The notes below the pieces were generated by a model. That model ran no database searches. It saw only the letters and a program-made list of their open reading frames with translations, and had not been told where the DNA came from. This document shows positions 51,936 to 60,961 of a stretch of 64,000 bases of DNA, one piece after another. The stretch comes from Pelagibius sp. Alg239-R121 (lineage in GTDB: Bacteria; Pseudomonadota; Alphaproteobacteria; Kiloniellales; Kiloniellaceae). Positions within the stretch are counted from its first letter, which is position 1. Each line of letters opens with the position of its first letter. The stretch spans positions 208,435 to 272,434 of the forward strand of contig NZ_CAMZOF010000012.1 in assembly GCF_947331435.1 (NCBI RefSeq), written 5' to 3'. The translations under genes were made by a program, and so were the position numbers.

Positions 51936-52892
51936 GTGGTGAACAGAATCACGCATCGCATCCGCAAATCGGGCCGCGCGCGCAATAGCCGGGGCGTCGC
52001 CTTGGTAGCTGTAATCTGGGTCACCGCTGTCCTTGCCGTTATCGCGACCAGTGTCGCAACTTCGAGCAGAACAGAGACTTCGCTCAGCCGAAATCGTGTG
52101 GCCAACGCACAGGCAAGAGCGTTGGCGGACGCAGGTGTGCATCGTGCAATTCTGTCAATGTTATCCAGCTATGGCAGGGACCGGAGCCCAGCCACAACGC
52201 CACCCACAGTCCCTCAGGACGGGCGTCTGGGGCCACAGGCGATGCGCGGTGACGGCACTGTTTATAGCTGGCCGTTTGGTGGAGGTGTCGTTTCGATCTC
52301 CGTGCGCCTGGAAAGCGGCAAGATTAATCTCAACGGCAACAACGAAGAACTGTTTCAGGGATTGCTTGCTTCCGCCGGACTGCCTCCGTCCGACGTCAGC
52401 CGCTTATCGGACTCGATCATCGATTTTCGCGACCCGGATTCCGAACGCCGCGCTTACGGCAGAGAAACACCGGGCTATGCCGCACTGGGGTTGAAGTATG
52501 GTGCCAAGAACCGCAACTTCGATGTCCTGGACGAGCTTCTTCTCGTGCCGGGCGTCACCCGGGAACTTTATCGGAAAATAAAACCTGCGGTAACAGTCTA
52601 TTCCGCGGCACTGGGCTTTAACCCAAGTTACGCCCCTGCGGAAGCCTTTATGGCGCTGCCCGGCATGAACCGGCAACAAGTGCAGGACATTATCACGCGC
52701 CGGCAAAGTATGAGCGCAGAGACCTTCAGGCAGACCCTGCCGAATTCAACCTTTTATTCGAATAACAGCGCCCCGGTCATGACGATCATTGCCCAGGCTA
52801 ACACTGCCGATGGCGCCAGTTTTACAAGAGAAGCGGTCGTCGCGCTGACGCCCAACGAAAAACCTGCTTTTCATATCTTCACGTGGAACTAA
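51936..52892 (+). CDS. gspK: Type II secretion minor pseudopilin GspK
   Basis: A 318-residue pseudopilin. The prepilin-like signal is SRGVALVAVIWVTAVLAVIAT, cleaved after the Gly. It lacks the Glu at +5 that most pseudopilins have, which is normal for GspK, the tip of the pseudopilus. The rest has the extended alpha domain typical of GspK (ESGKINLNGNNEELFQGLL, DSIIDFRDPDSERRAYG, LPGMNRQQVQDIITRR). It starts at GTG 51936 or 51939 with AGAAGG just ahead. It is convergent to gspD, with 31 bp between, apart from the other gsp genes. Confidence 0.88.
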   Translation: MVNRITHRIRKSGRARNSRGVALVAVIWVTAVLAVIATSVATSSRTETSLSRNRVANAQARALADAGVHRAILSMLSSYGRDRSPATTPPTVPQDGRLGPQAMRGDGTVYSWPFGGGVVSISVRLESGKINLNGNNEELFQGLLASAGLPPSDVSRLSDSIIDFRDPDSERRAYGRETPGYAALGLKYGAKNRNFDVLDELLLVPGVTRELYRKIKPAVTVYSAALGFNPSYAPAEAFMALPGMNRQQVQDIITRRQSMSAETFRQTLPNSTFYSNNSAPVMTIIAQANTADGASFTREAVVALTPNEKPAFHIFTWN

Positions 52893-52923
52893 ATCCAGAA
52901 AGAACGCGTTCCGACGAGGGGCT

Positions 52924-55182
52924 TCAGTCTAAGTTTAAGACCGGCAAACGGCCATCGGACCGTGATTCGTCGTCTGATAGCAAGCCTGGCAGCTTCTGGC
53001 GCAATTCTTCGGTAACCGCCCGCGCATCGTCCTGGTTCCGCACAACCCGAGGCTTGATTAGAACCAGCAATTCAGTCCTGCTTGCACTGTCATCGATGGA
53101 CTTGAAGAGATTGCCTACAAGCGGCACTTCGGAGAGGACGGGAATGCCGGTGGTGGCCTTTTCGATCCGGTCCCGAATCAGGCCGCCGAGCGCGATTGTC
53201 TCCTGATTGTAAACCGCGACTGTACTCTTGACCTTGCGTTGCTGAATTGTCGGCGAGTCGATGCCCGATGTCGTCGTCGCTGTAACCTCGCTGACTTCCT
53301 GTTCGATATCCAGGATGACAAGGCCGCTCGCGTTGACCCTAGGCGTGATATCCAGAATCACACCGGTGTCCCGAAATTCCACCGAATTTACAATCGGTGC
53401 ATTGGCATCCGTGGTCCCGACCGAAGACTGGGTGACGACCGGGACCTCATCTCCGACCTGGAGACGGGCCGTCTGATTGTCGAGCACCAACAGGGTCGGT
53501 GCGGAGAGGAACTTAACGTCGGTTATTCCGCGCAGCGCATTCAAGGTGGCGCGAATGTTCCCGGTATCGAAGACATAGGAAAAGCCAGGGAACGCAGACC
53601 CAAGTGCTGCAGCGCCGGTCGAGGTGGCAGCATCGCTGAAGGTCGCCGAGCTGTTGGCCCGGCCTGATTCAAAAAACCAGCGCAGGCCAAGCTCCAGGTC
53701 GTCATTGAGCGTGACCTCAGCGATCGTCGCCTCGATGAGGACCTGCAACGGCAGGATATCGAGTTGGCGGATCGCTGCCTCCACTGTCCGGTACCCCTCC
53801 AAAGTCGCAAGCGTGACGAGCGAATTGCTGTCTTCATCCGCGATAATGCGGATCTTCCCGGTACCGCCAAGAGAGATTGCCCCTTCCGCCGTAAGACCAT
53901 TTCCTCCAGGGACACCGTCGAAACCCGCTGCCGGGTCGCCAGGAACGCGCCCAGGCTCATTATCGATGGCGTCTGAATCAAGGATTGTCGGGGTTACGTT
54001 CGGAGCCAACCCGGAAGAGCGGGTCGTCACTTCAACACCTTCAGATGCGAAGATCTCGCTTAAAATCTTTGCCAGATCCGCTGCGCGGCGGTTCTGAACA
54101 TAGTAAACGTGCACGTTTTCTGTATCTGCGTTGCCCTGATCCAGGCGTGCGACCCAGGACCGCGCCTCATCGAGATAGCGCGGCTGTTTGGTGATAATCA
54201 ACACAGCGTTCATGCGCTCAATGGGAACAAAGCGCACCAGATCAGATAGCACGGGGCCTTGCGGATCGTTGAAAATCGTCTCCAGTTCGCCGGTGATGGT
54301 ATCCGGCGCGACATTTTGAAGGGGGATCAAGGCAAAAGACATCCCACTGAGACCATTGACGTCGAGAGCCGCCGCCAACCCACTGACACTGGTCAACTCA
54401 CGTTGCGACCCTGTTACAAAAAGCAGATTACGTGCACGGTCGACCTGAACACCCTCCGGATTTGACACAAAGGGTTTCAAGAGTGTCTCAACTTCCGCGG
54501 CGGACACGAAACGAAGAGGCAAAACCCTGACAGACTGGCCGCGGCCGGGATCGGCACCGAAAGAGAAATTTGAGGCAATACGGCCAACCTGTTCTCCCGG
54601 CACCACCTGAAGCAGGCCATCGCTTTCAATCAGCGCGGCCCCGCTCATCCGCAAAACCTCTTCGAGCGTCGGCAGCACTTGGTCGCGCCGCAAAGGACGG
54701 CTTGTCTGTAGAGTCACCGTCCCCTGTATCCGCGGATCTATAGAGTAGTTGAGGCTCAAAGCGTCTTCGAGGACGGCACGAACCACTTCGGGCAGTTCGG
54801 CTTCGACAAAGTTCAAGCTGTAACCGCCATCGCTTGCGGAAATGGCCTCCTGCCCCGATGTGCCACCCCTTGTCACGGCGGAGGGAGACACCAATTGTCC
54901 CGAGCCGCGGATTTCAAAGGGTGTGACGCGCCGGTTGTCACCAGTACCCACCTGCGTCTCGGAACCAACTTCTCCGGCTGCATTGCCAGTCTTCAGGTCG
55001 GAATTCGTCGATACCTCTTCGGAATCAGGGGCTTCGGCAAAAACGCTGTCAAAAAACTTTGTTTCGTCGCGCAGGTTGAAGCGTTCACAGGCGCTTACCC
55101 CCAAACCCACAACAACAAAAACGAATACATTTATGAGCCATCTTGGCTTCACATTCACACGCCGCCCCCTGATCATAACCAC
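52924..55182 (-). CDS. gspD: Type II secretion outer-membrane secretin GspD
   Basis: A 752-residue secretin. The N-terminus is a lipoprotein signal (FVFVVVGLGVSAC). N-domains follow (YSLNFVEAELPEVVRAVLEDALSLNYSID, VRVLPLRFVSAAEVETLLKPF and repeats). The secretin barrel is at residues ~480-730 and ends in VLSEVPLVGNLFKS and LLVLIKPRVV. A Gly/Asn-rich insertion at ~410-430 precedes the barrel. It is the last gene of the gsp operon, 97 bp after gspC. As a lipoprotein it may not need a separate pilotin. Confidence 0.92.
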   Translation of the reverse strand: MVMIRGRRVNVKPRWLINVFVFVVVGLGVSACERFNLRDETKFFDSVFAEAPDSEEVSTNSDLKTGNAAGEVGSETQVGTGDNRRVTPFEIRGSGQLVSPSAVTRGGTSGQEAISASDGGYSLNFVEAELPEVVRAVLEDALSLNYSIDPRIQGTVTLQTSRPLRRDQVLPTLEEVLRMSGAALIESDGLLQVVPGEQVGRIASNFSFGADPGRGQSVRVLPLRFVSAAEVETLLKPFVSNPEGVQVDRARNLLFVTGSQRELTSVSGLAAALDVNGLSGMSFALIPLQNVAPDTITGELETIFNDPQGPVLSDLVRFVPIERMNAVLIITKQPRYLDEARSWVARLDQGNADTENVHVYYVQNRRAADLAKILSEIFASEGVEVTTRSSGLAPNVTPTILDSDAIDNEPGRVPGDPAAGFDGVPGGNGLTAEGAISLGGTGKIRIIADEDSNSLVTLATLEGYRTVEAAIRQLDILPLQVLIEATIAEVTLNDDLELGLRWFFESGRANSSATFSDAATSTGAAALGSAFPGFSYVFDTGNIRATLNALRGITDVKFLSAPTLLVLDNQTARLQVGDEVPVVTQSSVGTTDANAPIVNSVEFRDTGVILDITPRVNASGLVILDIEQEVSEVTATTTSGIDSPTIQQRKVKSTVAVYNQETIALGGLIRDRIEKATTGIPVLSEVPLVGNLFKSIDDSASRTELLVLIKPRVVRNQDDARAVTEELRQKLPGLLSDDESRSDGRLPVLNLD

Positions 55183-55279
55183 GAGCGGGAGTGTAACAAC
55201 CTCAACCTATGGAAATCTAGCAGCAAAGCGGTTTTCAACTGTAAGGAATCACGACTAACGGTCAGCCGCACCGGATTCA

Positions 55280-55786
55280 TTAACGATTGGAGGAGCCGGG
55301 ATCCCTAAGCTCCACCTCAAATGTCTCGTCCTTGGACTTCAATTGAATTCGGTCCGGCAGGATGTTTTCTAGCGTCCAGCCATCAATCGTTTCGCCGCGT
55401 GAGAGACGGATTTGCTTCTCTGTTCCAGCCTTCAGGATAACGGCGACGCTCGACACTGAATTGACGAAAGTGCCCACCAGCACAATCCGGGGGCGTGCAA
55501 TAGGTTGTGGCTTGGTAACGACCACCGTGCGGCGGGGTTGAGGTGGACGGCGTGTGGCTGAAAAAGGCGGGCGGGCGATCAATTGCGAAAACTGGTCGCG
55601 AGCCGGCATTCGGTCGGGCATAGCTGACTGGCTTTGGCCTGCCCCTTGAGCGGCCGTGCCAGGCTCCAGCACGGGTACTCTATCGGGAGCCCGCAAGGAC
55701 TCCTGGTACAGGAAATAGCCAAGAACACCGCAGATGAGGCACAGAACCAGATTGAATTTGCCGAGAATTCTCATTATCGCCTTCAA
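55280..55786 (-). CDS. gspC: Type II secretion inner-membrane protein GspC
   Basis: A 168-residue short GspC. A single membrane helix is at residues ~10-27, followed by a Pro/Gln-rich linker and the periplasmic HR domain (PRIVLVGTFVNSVSSVAVILKAG, LSRGETIDGWTLENILPDRIQLK). There is no C-terminal PDZ domain, so it is shorter than enterobacterial GspC. It links the inner-membrane platform to the secretin. It lies between gspM and gspD, with 3 bp to gspM. Confidence 0.85.
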   Translation of the reverse strand: MKAIMRILGKFNLVLCLICGVLGYFLYQESLRAPDRVPVLEPGTAAQGAGQSQSAMPDRMPARDQFSQLIARPPFSATRRPPQPRRTVVVTKPQPIARPRIVLVGTFVNSVSSVAVILKAGTEKQIRLSRGETIDGWTLENILPDRIQLKSKDETFEVELRDPGSSNR

Positions 55787-55789
55787 CTC

Positions 55790-56383
55790 TCAATCCGGCT
55801 TCTCTTCGGCCGCGCGTAGAAATCCGTAGACATCGAACCGGATCGTCAAGAGCACGTCAATTTCTCCCGATTGTCCATTTGCGATCTGTTGTCCGGGCCG
55901 GACGTCGATATTGTCTACAAATAGAAATGGGCGAGAGGCCTCAATACGGTGAAGGAGGTTTCGAAGCCCCGTTGCATTCAGATCAGCCTGCGACCTGACG
56001 GTGACACGGCGAAATCCATCCCTTTCCTTCGCCGGCATGATTTGAACCGACCGCAAGGTACCGCGCTCTGCCTGAACCGCACTCCGGACGAACTGCTGTA
56101 AAGTCGCAGCCGCAACGGCAGGGTTGGCACCTCTCAGCAGATTAGCGCCAGATTGCGCCTCCCGCTTCAAATGCGCGCGCTTTTGCTCCAGAGCGCTTGT
56201 CTCGAGGTTCTTTCCGCTAAAACGTTCAAGCAGCGCGAGCGACTGCTCAATGTCCTGGGTGTGCCGCTCGAAGGCACCCCTTATCGGCACGACGAGAACA
56301 ACATAGATAGCGGCGATCATCAAAAGAAGCAGCGTGAGTGCGGCAAGTCTGCTTAAGGGTGGCTTCAAGGTCATAGTGCTCAC
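55790..56383 (-). CDS. gspM: Type II secretion inner-membrane protein GspM
   Basis: A 197-residue protein with one N-terminal helix (RLAALTLLLLMIAAIYVVLVVPI), a coiled-coil-prone segment (ERHTQDIEQSLALLERFSGK) and a ferredoxin-like periplasmic domain (GLRNLLHRIEASRPFLFVDNIDVR). This is the GspM/PilO plan. It binds GspL in the inner membrane. Its start overlaps the gspL stop by 4 bp, and it ends 3 bp before gspC. Confidence 0.85.
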   Translation of the reverse strand: MSTMTLKPPLSRLAALTLLLLMIAAIYVVLVVPIRGAFERHTQDIEQSLALLERFSGKNLETSALEQKRAHLKREAQSGANLLRGANPAVAAATLQQFVRSAVQAERGTLRSVQIMPAKERDGFRRVTVRSQADLNATGLRNLLHRIEASRPFLFVDNIDVRPGQQIANGQSGEIDVLLTIRFDVYGFLRAAEEKPD

Positions 56384-57456
56384 GATCCTTGCTCCGCCAG
56401 CTTGAGGGTCAAACTGAACCGTTCCACGCCGCTTCTTTGATCCCGCGTCACCGGCGAGCGAAACTTTGGCTCCGTGAAGAGAGCAGATCCGTCGAAGATC
56501 GCAATCAGTTTTGCGGCATCCTGAGAATATCCCGTTACTTCAAGTCGATCCTCGATAAGGCGCATTTGACTCAACCAGGTGTCATCCGGAAGCAATCGCG
56601 TCACATCATCCAAAACACGGGATACCAGAACCGTGTTCTGACGCAGATCGATAAGGTAGCGATTGCTTTTTTCGAGGGATTGAATTTCATCCGTGAGATT
56701 GCGAACGGCACCAAGTTTTTTCCTTGCCAGAAGAACCTCCTGGCTCAAAGCCTCGGCGAAACGCGCCTTGCGGTCGAGCGGCAGGGATATGGCCATAACC
56801 GACAACGCAATGAGCGCGGCCAGTAATCCAACCGAGATGGCGCGCCTGATTATGCTCGAGGCGCCCTTAGAGACCGGCGGCAGAAGATTAATCCCCTGCA
56901 GCAACGACTGCGTTCCGGAAACAACATCAACCCGGCCGGCATGCAAATTCCACGCTCGCATGCGATCTAGGAACCGGTCTACTGCGACGCGGGGCGACAC
57001 AGTCAGAGCGACCTTCAGCTTCTGCTGCTCGAGGTCGCGGCCGACAACACTGATATGAAAGTAGACTTCGTCTTGCTGAAATGGCGTCAGGCGATCCATT
57101 TCGAAGCCGATCACTTCATCAAGATTCTCCGCGGCGGCAAGCGGCAATTCACCGTCCTTCGTCGTCACCGATGAGCGGGGGAGCGCCAAAACCACGCCAG
57201 CCGGCCCAGCCATCGCCTTTTTTATCTTCGCGGCCAATCCATCGGGCAACTTCTTGGCTTCAAGATCGCAGTCCCCCAGTTCGAGAGACCTTTCTCCCTG
57301 CAGGCTGTGGAACCTGGCATTCCCGTCCCTCACCTCAAGCACCAGGACTGATGTTTGACCGATCACGGCGCGGCGCAAAGGCGACGGCAGCAACGCGGCC
57401 AGTTCACCTGCCCACCAACGGCCAAAACGGATACAAGGGTCTAGCAGAAACGCCAT
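56380..57456 (-). CDS. gspL: Type II secretion inner-membrane protein GspL
   Basis: A 358-residue GspL/PilMN-like protein. The cytoplasmic part (residues ~1-200) has an actin-like fold signature (VVLALPRSSVTTKDGELPLAAAENLDEVIGFEMDRLTPF) and docks GspE. One membrane helix is at residues ~215-235 (LLAALIALSVMAISLPL). The periplasmic part (LPDDTWLSQMRLIEDRLEVTGYSQDAAKLIAIF) resembles PilN. It is 58 bp after gspJ and overlaps gspM by 4 bp. Confidence 0.88.
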   Translation of the reverse strand: MAFLLDPCIRFGRWWAGELAALLPSPLRRAVIGQTSVLVLEVRDGNARFHSLQGERSLELGDCDLEAKKLPDGLAAKIKKAMAGPAGVVLALPRSSVTTKDGELPLAAAENLDEVIGFEMDRLTPFQQDEVYFHISVVGRDLEQQKLKVALTVSPRVAVDRFLDRMRAWNLHAGRVDVVSGTQSLLQGINLLPPVSKGASSIIRRAISVGLLAALIALSVMAISLPLDRKARFAEALSQEVLLARKKLGAVRNLTDEIQSLEKSNRYLIDLRQNTVLVSRVLDDVTRLLPDDTWLSQMRLIEDRLEVTGYSQDAAKLIAIFDGSALFTEPKFRSPVTRDQRSGVERFSLTLKLAEQGS

Positions 57457-57514
57457 GAATCCCCCCTTCCATCAGCATCAGTCAAACGACGGAACCTTCT
57501 CTCGCTGCTCTGCT

Positions 57515-58219
57515 TCACCGACGCAGCCTCCGGGTCATCACAGCCGCGACAAGCTCGGGCCAAACCCTGGGATCGTCAGCTGCGAACGCAACCTCGATCT
57601 TCACCAGAAGCGGCAACTCGCTTTTGTTCAGCCATTGCTGTGTCCAGGTTCCGGGTGTTCGTTCATCGCGCCGGCCGAAATAAGATATCTTCAAGCCGGT
57701 AACATCCTCGAGCAGCACTTCCGTTTCGGCATTTTCGCCAAATCTAAGGTCACGAGGTTCGGACACAAATGGCTGCCAGGCAAGAACCAGATGCTCTTTG
57801 GCGCCGGCCCGTTCCATACGCAAACCCATAAGGTGCCGCCCACCCTCGCCGAGAGCCTCGGGAGCCGGTCCGCCAAAAATCAGGCCTTCTTCTGTACCGG
57901 CAAACGCCACCGCGGTTTTTTGCCGCTGATCGCGGTAGTGGAGCGTAACGGCTTGAGATATTTCCCGCCGTAAAACGTCTTGTACGGTGAACACGTTGCT
58001 TTGGCGCCCACCGCTTTCGCTTCTGCGCTCCCAGACCCGGGTTCCGAAGTGAAGACCGCCATACATCATGACACTCAGCATCGAAAGCAGCGTGATGGCG
58101 ACCAGCAGTTCGAGCAGTGTAAATCCACCTTGCTCTCCCCGATCGGGGCGCCGGTCTTCCGGCGCAGTCCCGATAATATGCGCAGCCCCAATACCATGGC
58201 TTGCCTTATTTAAAATCAT
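57515..58219 (-). CDS. gspJ: Type II secretion minor pseudopilin GspJ
   Basis: A 234-residue pseudopilin with a 33-residue leader; the prepilin site is EQGGFTLLELLVAITLLSM with cleavage after Gly and Glu at +5. The globular part (LGEGGRHLMGLRMERAGAKEHLVLAWQPF, VTGLKISYFGRRDE) fits GspJ. Its ATG overlaps the gspI stop by 4 bp (ATGA). It forms the pseudopilus tip complex with GspI and GspK. Confidence 0.87.
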   Translation of the reverse strand: MILNKASHGIGAAHIIGTAPEDRRPDRGEQGGFTLLELLVAITLLSMLSVMMYGGLHFGTRVWERRSESGGRQSNVFTVQDVLRREISQAVTLHYRDQRQKTAVAFAGTEEGLIFGGPAPEALGEGGRHLMGLRMERAGAKEHLVLAWQPFVSEPRDLRFGENAETEVLLEDVTGLKISYFGRRDERTPGTWTQQWLNKSELPLLVKIEVAFAADDPRVWPELVAAVMTRRLRR

Positions 58220-58671
58220 CCCGGCGCTCCGAGACGAAGTGTGGAGAGAGTCAACGACCTGGCGTGCGCACCTTCCCCCCAGCTTATGGAAACTTCAACG
58301 CTGAACGGCACGGCAAAGCCTCCGCCTCCCGTCTCAACCCCTGGCACAGATGCTTCCACATGGCGGGAGATAATCCGGTGCCAGCGTAAACCCTGATCTA
58401 AAACACCCGAGCTTTCTCCTGCTGCAAGCGGGGTTTCGATACCGGTCCGGGCAATCAGCGATTCTGCGTGACTTACCGCTAGTCCGTAGAGTTCGGCAAT
58501 TTCGTCGTTACGCGAGCTTGTCGAGAGGATCTGCAGAACCGCCGTGAAAGTCACCGCGAAAATCGTAAAGGCGACAAGCACTTCGAGAAGCGTAAATCCG
58601 CCTTGCCGCTGAATCTTTCTTTGGCCGGGTTTCACTGGATCTTCTCTTTGCAGTTTACTGCACAAGCGCAA
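58216..58671 (-). CDS. gspI: Type II secretion minor pseudopilin GspI
   Basis: A 151-residue pseudopilin. The leader is 25 residues long, with the site RQGGFTLLEVLVAFTIFAV and Glu at +5. ELYGLAVSHAESLIARTG is GspI-like. The start (MRLCSKLQRED) overlaps the gspH end by 17 bp. It couples to gspJ by an ATGA overlap. Confidence 0.87.
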   Translation of the reverse strand: MRLCSKLQREDPVKPGQRKIQRQGGFTLLEVLVAFTIFAVTFTAVLQILSTSSRNDEIAELYGLAVSHAESLIARTGIETPLAAGESSGVLDQGLRWHRIISRHVEASVPGVETGGGGFAVPFSVEVSISWGEGAHARSLTLSTLRLGAPG

Positions 58672-59143
58672 CCTGCCCGGTCAGCCAACGGACCTTGACT
58701 TGAAGTTGTTGCTGGAAGCCATCGACAGTCACCACGCCACCCGTCGCACTGCCGTCGGGAAAGAAACGGACAGCGCCTTCATTCCGGCCGCGCAGTTCTT
58801 CTCGGGCCGTTGTGAAACGAACGTCGATGGCGTCGCTAAATTCCTTCACCTTGGACTCCTCCGCAATGCCGTAGCGGCGTTGCCCGACATCGAGAAAGAA
58901 CACCACTTCTTTATTGCCGGCTATCGCCTGACCACGGGCACGGCGCAGACTGTCGGCAATATCCTGCGCCGTCGCACGCACCTCGAGCGAACCGCTGGAG
59001 GAGAAAAGACTTCCGGGCAGAAGCGCATAGATCATGCCGATGATCGTCAGAACGATCAAAAGCTCCAGCAGAGTGAAGCCTTCCTCGTGCCTGCGCGCGC
59101 CCACAAAAGATTGGCGCAATATCTGTTTACCAGCTGGTGACAT
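58655..59143 (-). CDS. gspH: Type II secretion minor pseudopilin GspH
   Basis: A 162-residue pseudopilin from MSPAGKQILRQSF; the open frame to 59254 is inside gspG and rejected. The prepilin site HEEGFTLLELLIVLTIIGM has Glu at +5. The beta domain has VRFTTAREELRGRNEGAVRFFPDGSATGG, as in GspH/FimT proteins. Its start overlaps the gspG stop by 17 bp, which helps fix it. Confidence 0.85.
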   Translation of the reverse strand: MSPAGKQILRQSFVGARRHEEGFTLLELLIVLTIIGMIYALLPGSLFSSSGSLEVRATAQDIADSLRRARGQAIAGNKEVVFFLDVGQRRYGIAEESKVKEFSDAIDVRFTTAREELRGRNEGAVRFFPDGSATGGVVTVDGFQQQLQVKVRWLTGQVALVQ

Positions 59144-59558
59144 CGCTGTTTTCGCCGTCCCCGCCCTCGGCATTGTCCGCACCGTAGGAATAGATATCGA
59201 TTTCGCCGTGCTGACCCGGGCTTTCATAGCGGAAGGGGTTGCCCCAGGCGTCATTGATGGCCTCCCGCTTTTTCAGATAGGGTCCTTGCCAGCGCGCCAA
59301 TCCGTCCGGCGCATCGAACAATGCAATCAAGCCCTCGTCTTTGGTCGGATAGCGGGCATTGTCCAGCCGGAAAAGGTCAAGGCCCGCAGAGATCTGATCG
59401 ATCTGAAGTTTCGTGGTGTCGGTCCTTGCCCGGCCGAGATAATTGATCGCAACGGTCCCGACACCGACCGCCAGCAAGCTCAGGATCGTGATGACCACCA
59501 ACAGCTCCAACAGAGTAAAACCCGCCTGGCCACGATCAGCGGCGTCCCTGCCGGTCAT
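59127..59558 (-). CDS. gspG: Type II secretion major pseudopilin GspG
   Basis: A 143-residue major pseudopilin. From the ATG at 59558 the leader is 13 residues long, with cleavage in GQAGFTLLELLVVITILSL and Glu at +5. The C-terminal part (YPTKDEGLIALFDAPDG, WQGPYLKKREAINDAWGNPFRYESPG) is highly characteristic, with calcium-loop DAWGNPF. A GTG at 59612 is an alternative start that would give a longer leader. It is 58 bp downstream of the gspF stop. Confidence 0.92.
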   Translation of the reverse strand: MTGRDAADRGQAGFTLLELLVVITILSLLAVGVGTVAINYLGRARTDTTKLQIDQISAGLDLFRLDNARYPTKDEGLIALFDAPDGLARWQGPYLKKREAINDAWGNPFRYESPGQHGEIDIYSYGADNAEGGDGENSDVTSW

Positions 59559-59616
59559 GCCCGACCGGGAGATCTGCGCGAGGCTTTGAGGCCTTTCGAA
59601 TTTCCGGCTCACCAGA

Positions 59617-60843
59617 CTAGACGACCAACTGGTTGATACTGAAGAGCGCGAGCAGGATCGAAGAAATGATAAGAGCAATGAGAACCCCCAGCCCAAGTGT
59701 GAGAACAGGTACCAGCAGCGCGAGCATGCGCTGAATACTGGCTTGGCTTTCCTGGTCGTAGATATCCGCCAGTTTGAACAGCATGTCTTCCAGATGACCG
59801 CTTTCCTCGCCGACCTGCAGCAGTTGCAGCGCCAGATCGGGAAACAGCCCGGTTTCGCTCAGTGGCTTCGACAGGCCGCGTCCGGCCTTGACTTCGGGTT
59901 CGGCCTCACTGACTGCGTTACCCAGGGCCGCGTTGCCCAGCACATCCTTTACCAGCGCCAAAGCGGCGAGCAGCGGCACACCATTGGAAAGCAGTGTGGC
60001 CAGCGTCCGGCTGAAACGCGCGACGTCGATACGGGTCCAGAGCCCTCCGATGAGCGGTAGCCGGAGGAGCTTTGCGTGCCACCAAAGCCGGCCGGCTGGC
60101 CGTGCCATATGCAGCCGGATCCCCAAACCACCAAGCAGTCCCAGCAACAGCGGTATCCACCAGTAAACCCGGGCGAGATCGCCAAAGCCGATTACAATCT
60201 GGGTAATCACAGGGATCTTCGCACCGGCATCGTCGAACAGCGGTTGAAAGGTCGGAACCACATAGGTTATCAGGACGACCACCGAGATCCCGGCGGTGAC
60301 CAGGAGAAAGATCGGATAGATCAGCGCCGAGCGAACATTCCGGCTCAAGGCCCGCGACTGCTCCATGAAATCGGCTAGTCGGCGCAGTACCGTCTCCAAC
60401 GTCGAGCCGGCCTCGCCCGCCCGCACCATGCTGCGATAATATTTGGGAAAGGCCCCCTTTTGCAGATCGAGAGCGTCGGCCAGACTGGTACCGCCGCGCA
60501 CCTGCTCCAGGACGCTGTCCACGACCTTTTTGACCTTGGGTTTCAAGCCCAATCCGGCCAGAATCTCAAGGCTGCGCTCGAGCGTGAGACCGGCGCCCAG
60601 GAGCGTCGCGACCTCGCGGGTCAGGGTAGAAATCTCATCTGCTGAGATGCCGCCGCTGGCAAAGACTTCCTGCTGCAAAAAGCCCGAGCCGGCGAAAGAC
60701 CATCTGCCTGCCGCCTCGATCTTGACCGGAATATGTCCCTGTTGGCGCAGATTGGAGACCACAGCGGCTTTGTCGGCGGCGTCCAGCTCTCCGTTGGTCA
60801 CTTCCCCCGATCCCGCGATCGACTTATAGCGAAACAGCGGCAC
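59617..60843 (-). CDS. gspF: Type II secretion inner-membrane platform protein GspF
   Basis: A 408-residue GspF/PilC protein with two repeated halves and three membrane helices (about residues 168-190, 217-238 and 376-398). The family motifs are LATLLGAGLTLERSLEIL and FRYMVRAGEAGSTLETVL in half 1, and FSRTLATLLSNGVPLLAALA and EVGEESGHLEDMLF-like in half 2. It interacts with GspE to drive pseudopilus assembly. It is separated from gspE by a 115-bp palindromic repeat. Confidence 0.9.
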   Translation of the reverse strand: MPLFRYKSIAGSGEVTNGELDAADKAAVVSNLRQQGHIPVKIEAAGRWSFAGSGFLQQEVFASGGISADEISTLTREVATLLGAGLTLERSLEILAGLGLKPKVKKVVDSVLEQVRGGTSLADALDLQKGAFPKYYRSMVRAGEAGSTLETVLRRLADFMEQSRALSRNVRSALIYPIFLLVTAGISVVVLITYVVPTFQPLFDDAGAKIPVITQIVIGFGDLARVYWWIPLLLGLLGGLGIRLHMARPAGRLWWHAKLLRLPLIGGLWTRIDVARFSRTLATLLSNGVPLLAALALVKDVLGNAALGNAVSEAEPEVKAGRGLSKPLSETGLFPDLALQLLQVGEESGHLEDMLFKLADIYDQESQASIQRMLALLVPVLTLGLGVLIALIISSILLALFSINQLVV

Positions 60844-60846
60844 GCC

Positions 60847-60961
60847 TAGAGCCTGTCGCGTTCAATTGAATTCATCGCCTTCTCCGAACGCATTGTGTTT
60901 CGAAAACGCTGCCCCCGCGAAACCATTGAATCATGTTACCGGTAAAACGCGACACGCTCTA
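60847..60961. repeat. RIME/REP-like palindromic repeat between gspE and gspF
   Basis: TAGAGCCTGTCGCGTT (60847-60862) and AACGCGACACGCTCTA (60946-60961) are inverted arms of 16 bp with one mismatch, 83 bases apart. The central part contains smaller palindromes (CAATTGAATTC, TTACCGGTAA at 60936-60945). It resembles repetitive intergenic palindromes of alphaproteobacteria in arm sequence and place. The right arm includes the gspE stop codon TAG. It may fold in the mRNA and adjust gspF expression. Confidence 0.65.
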
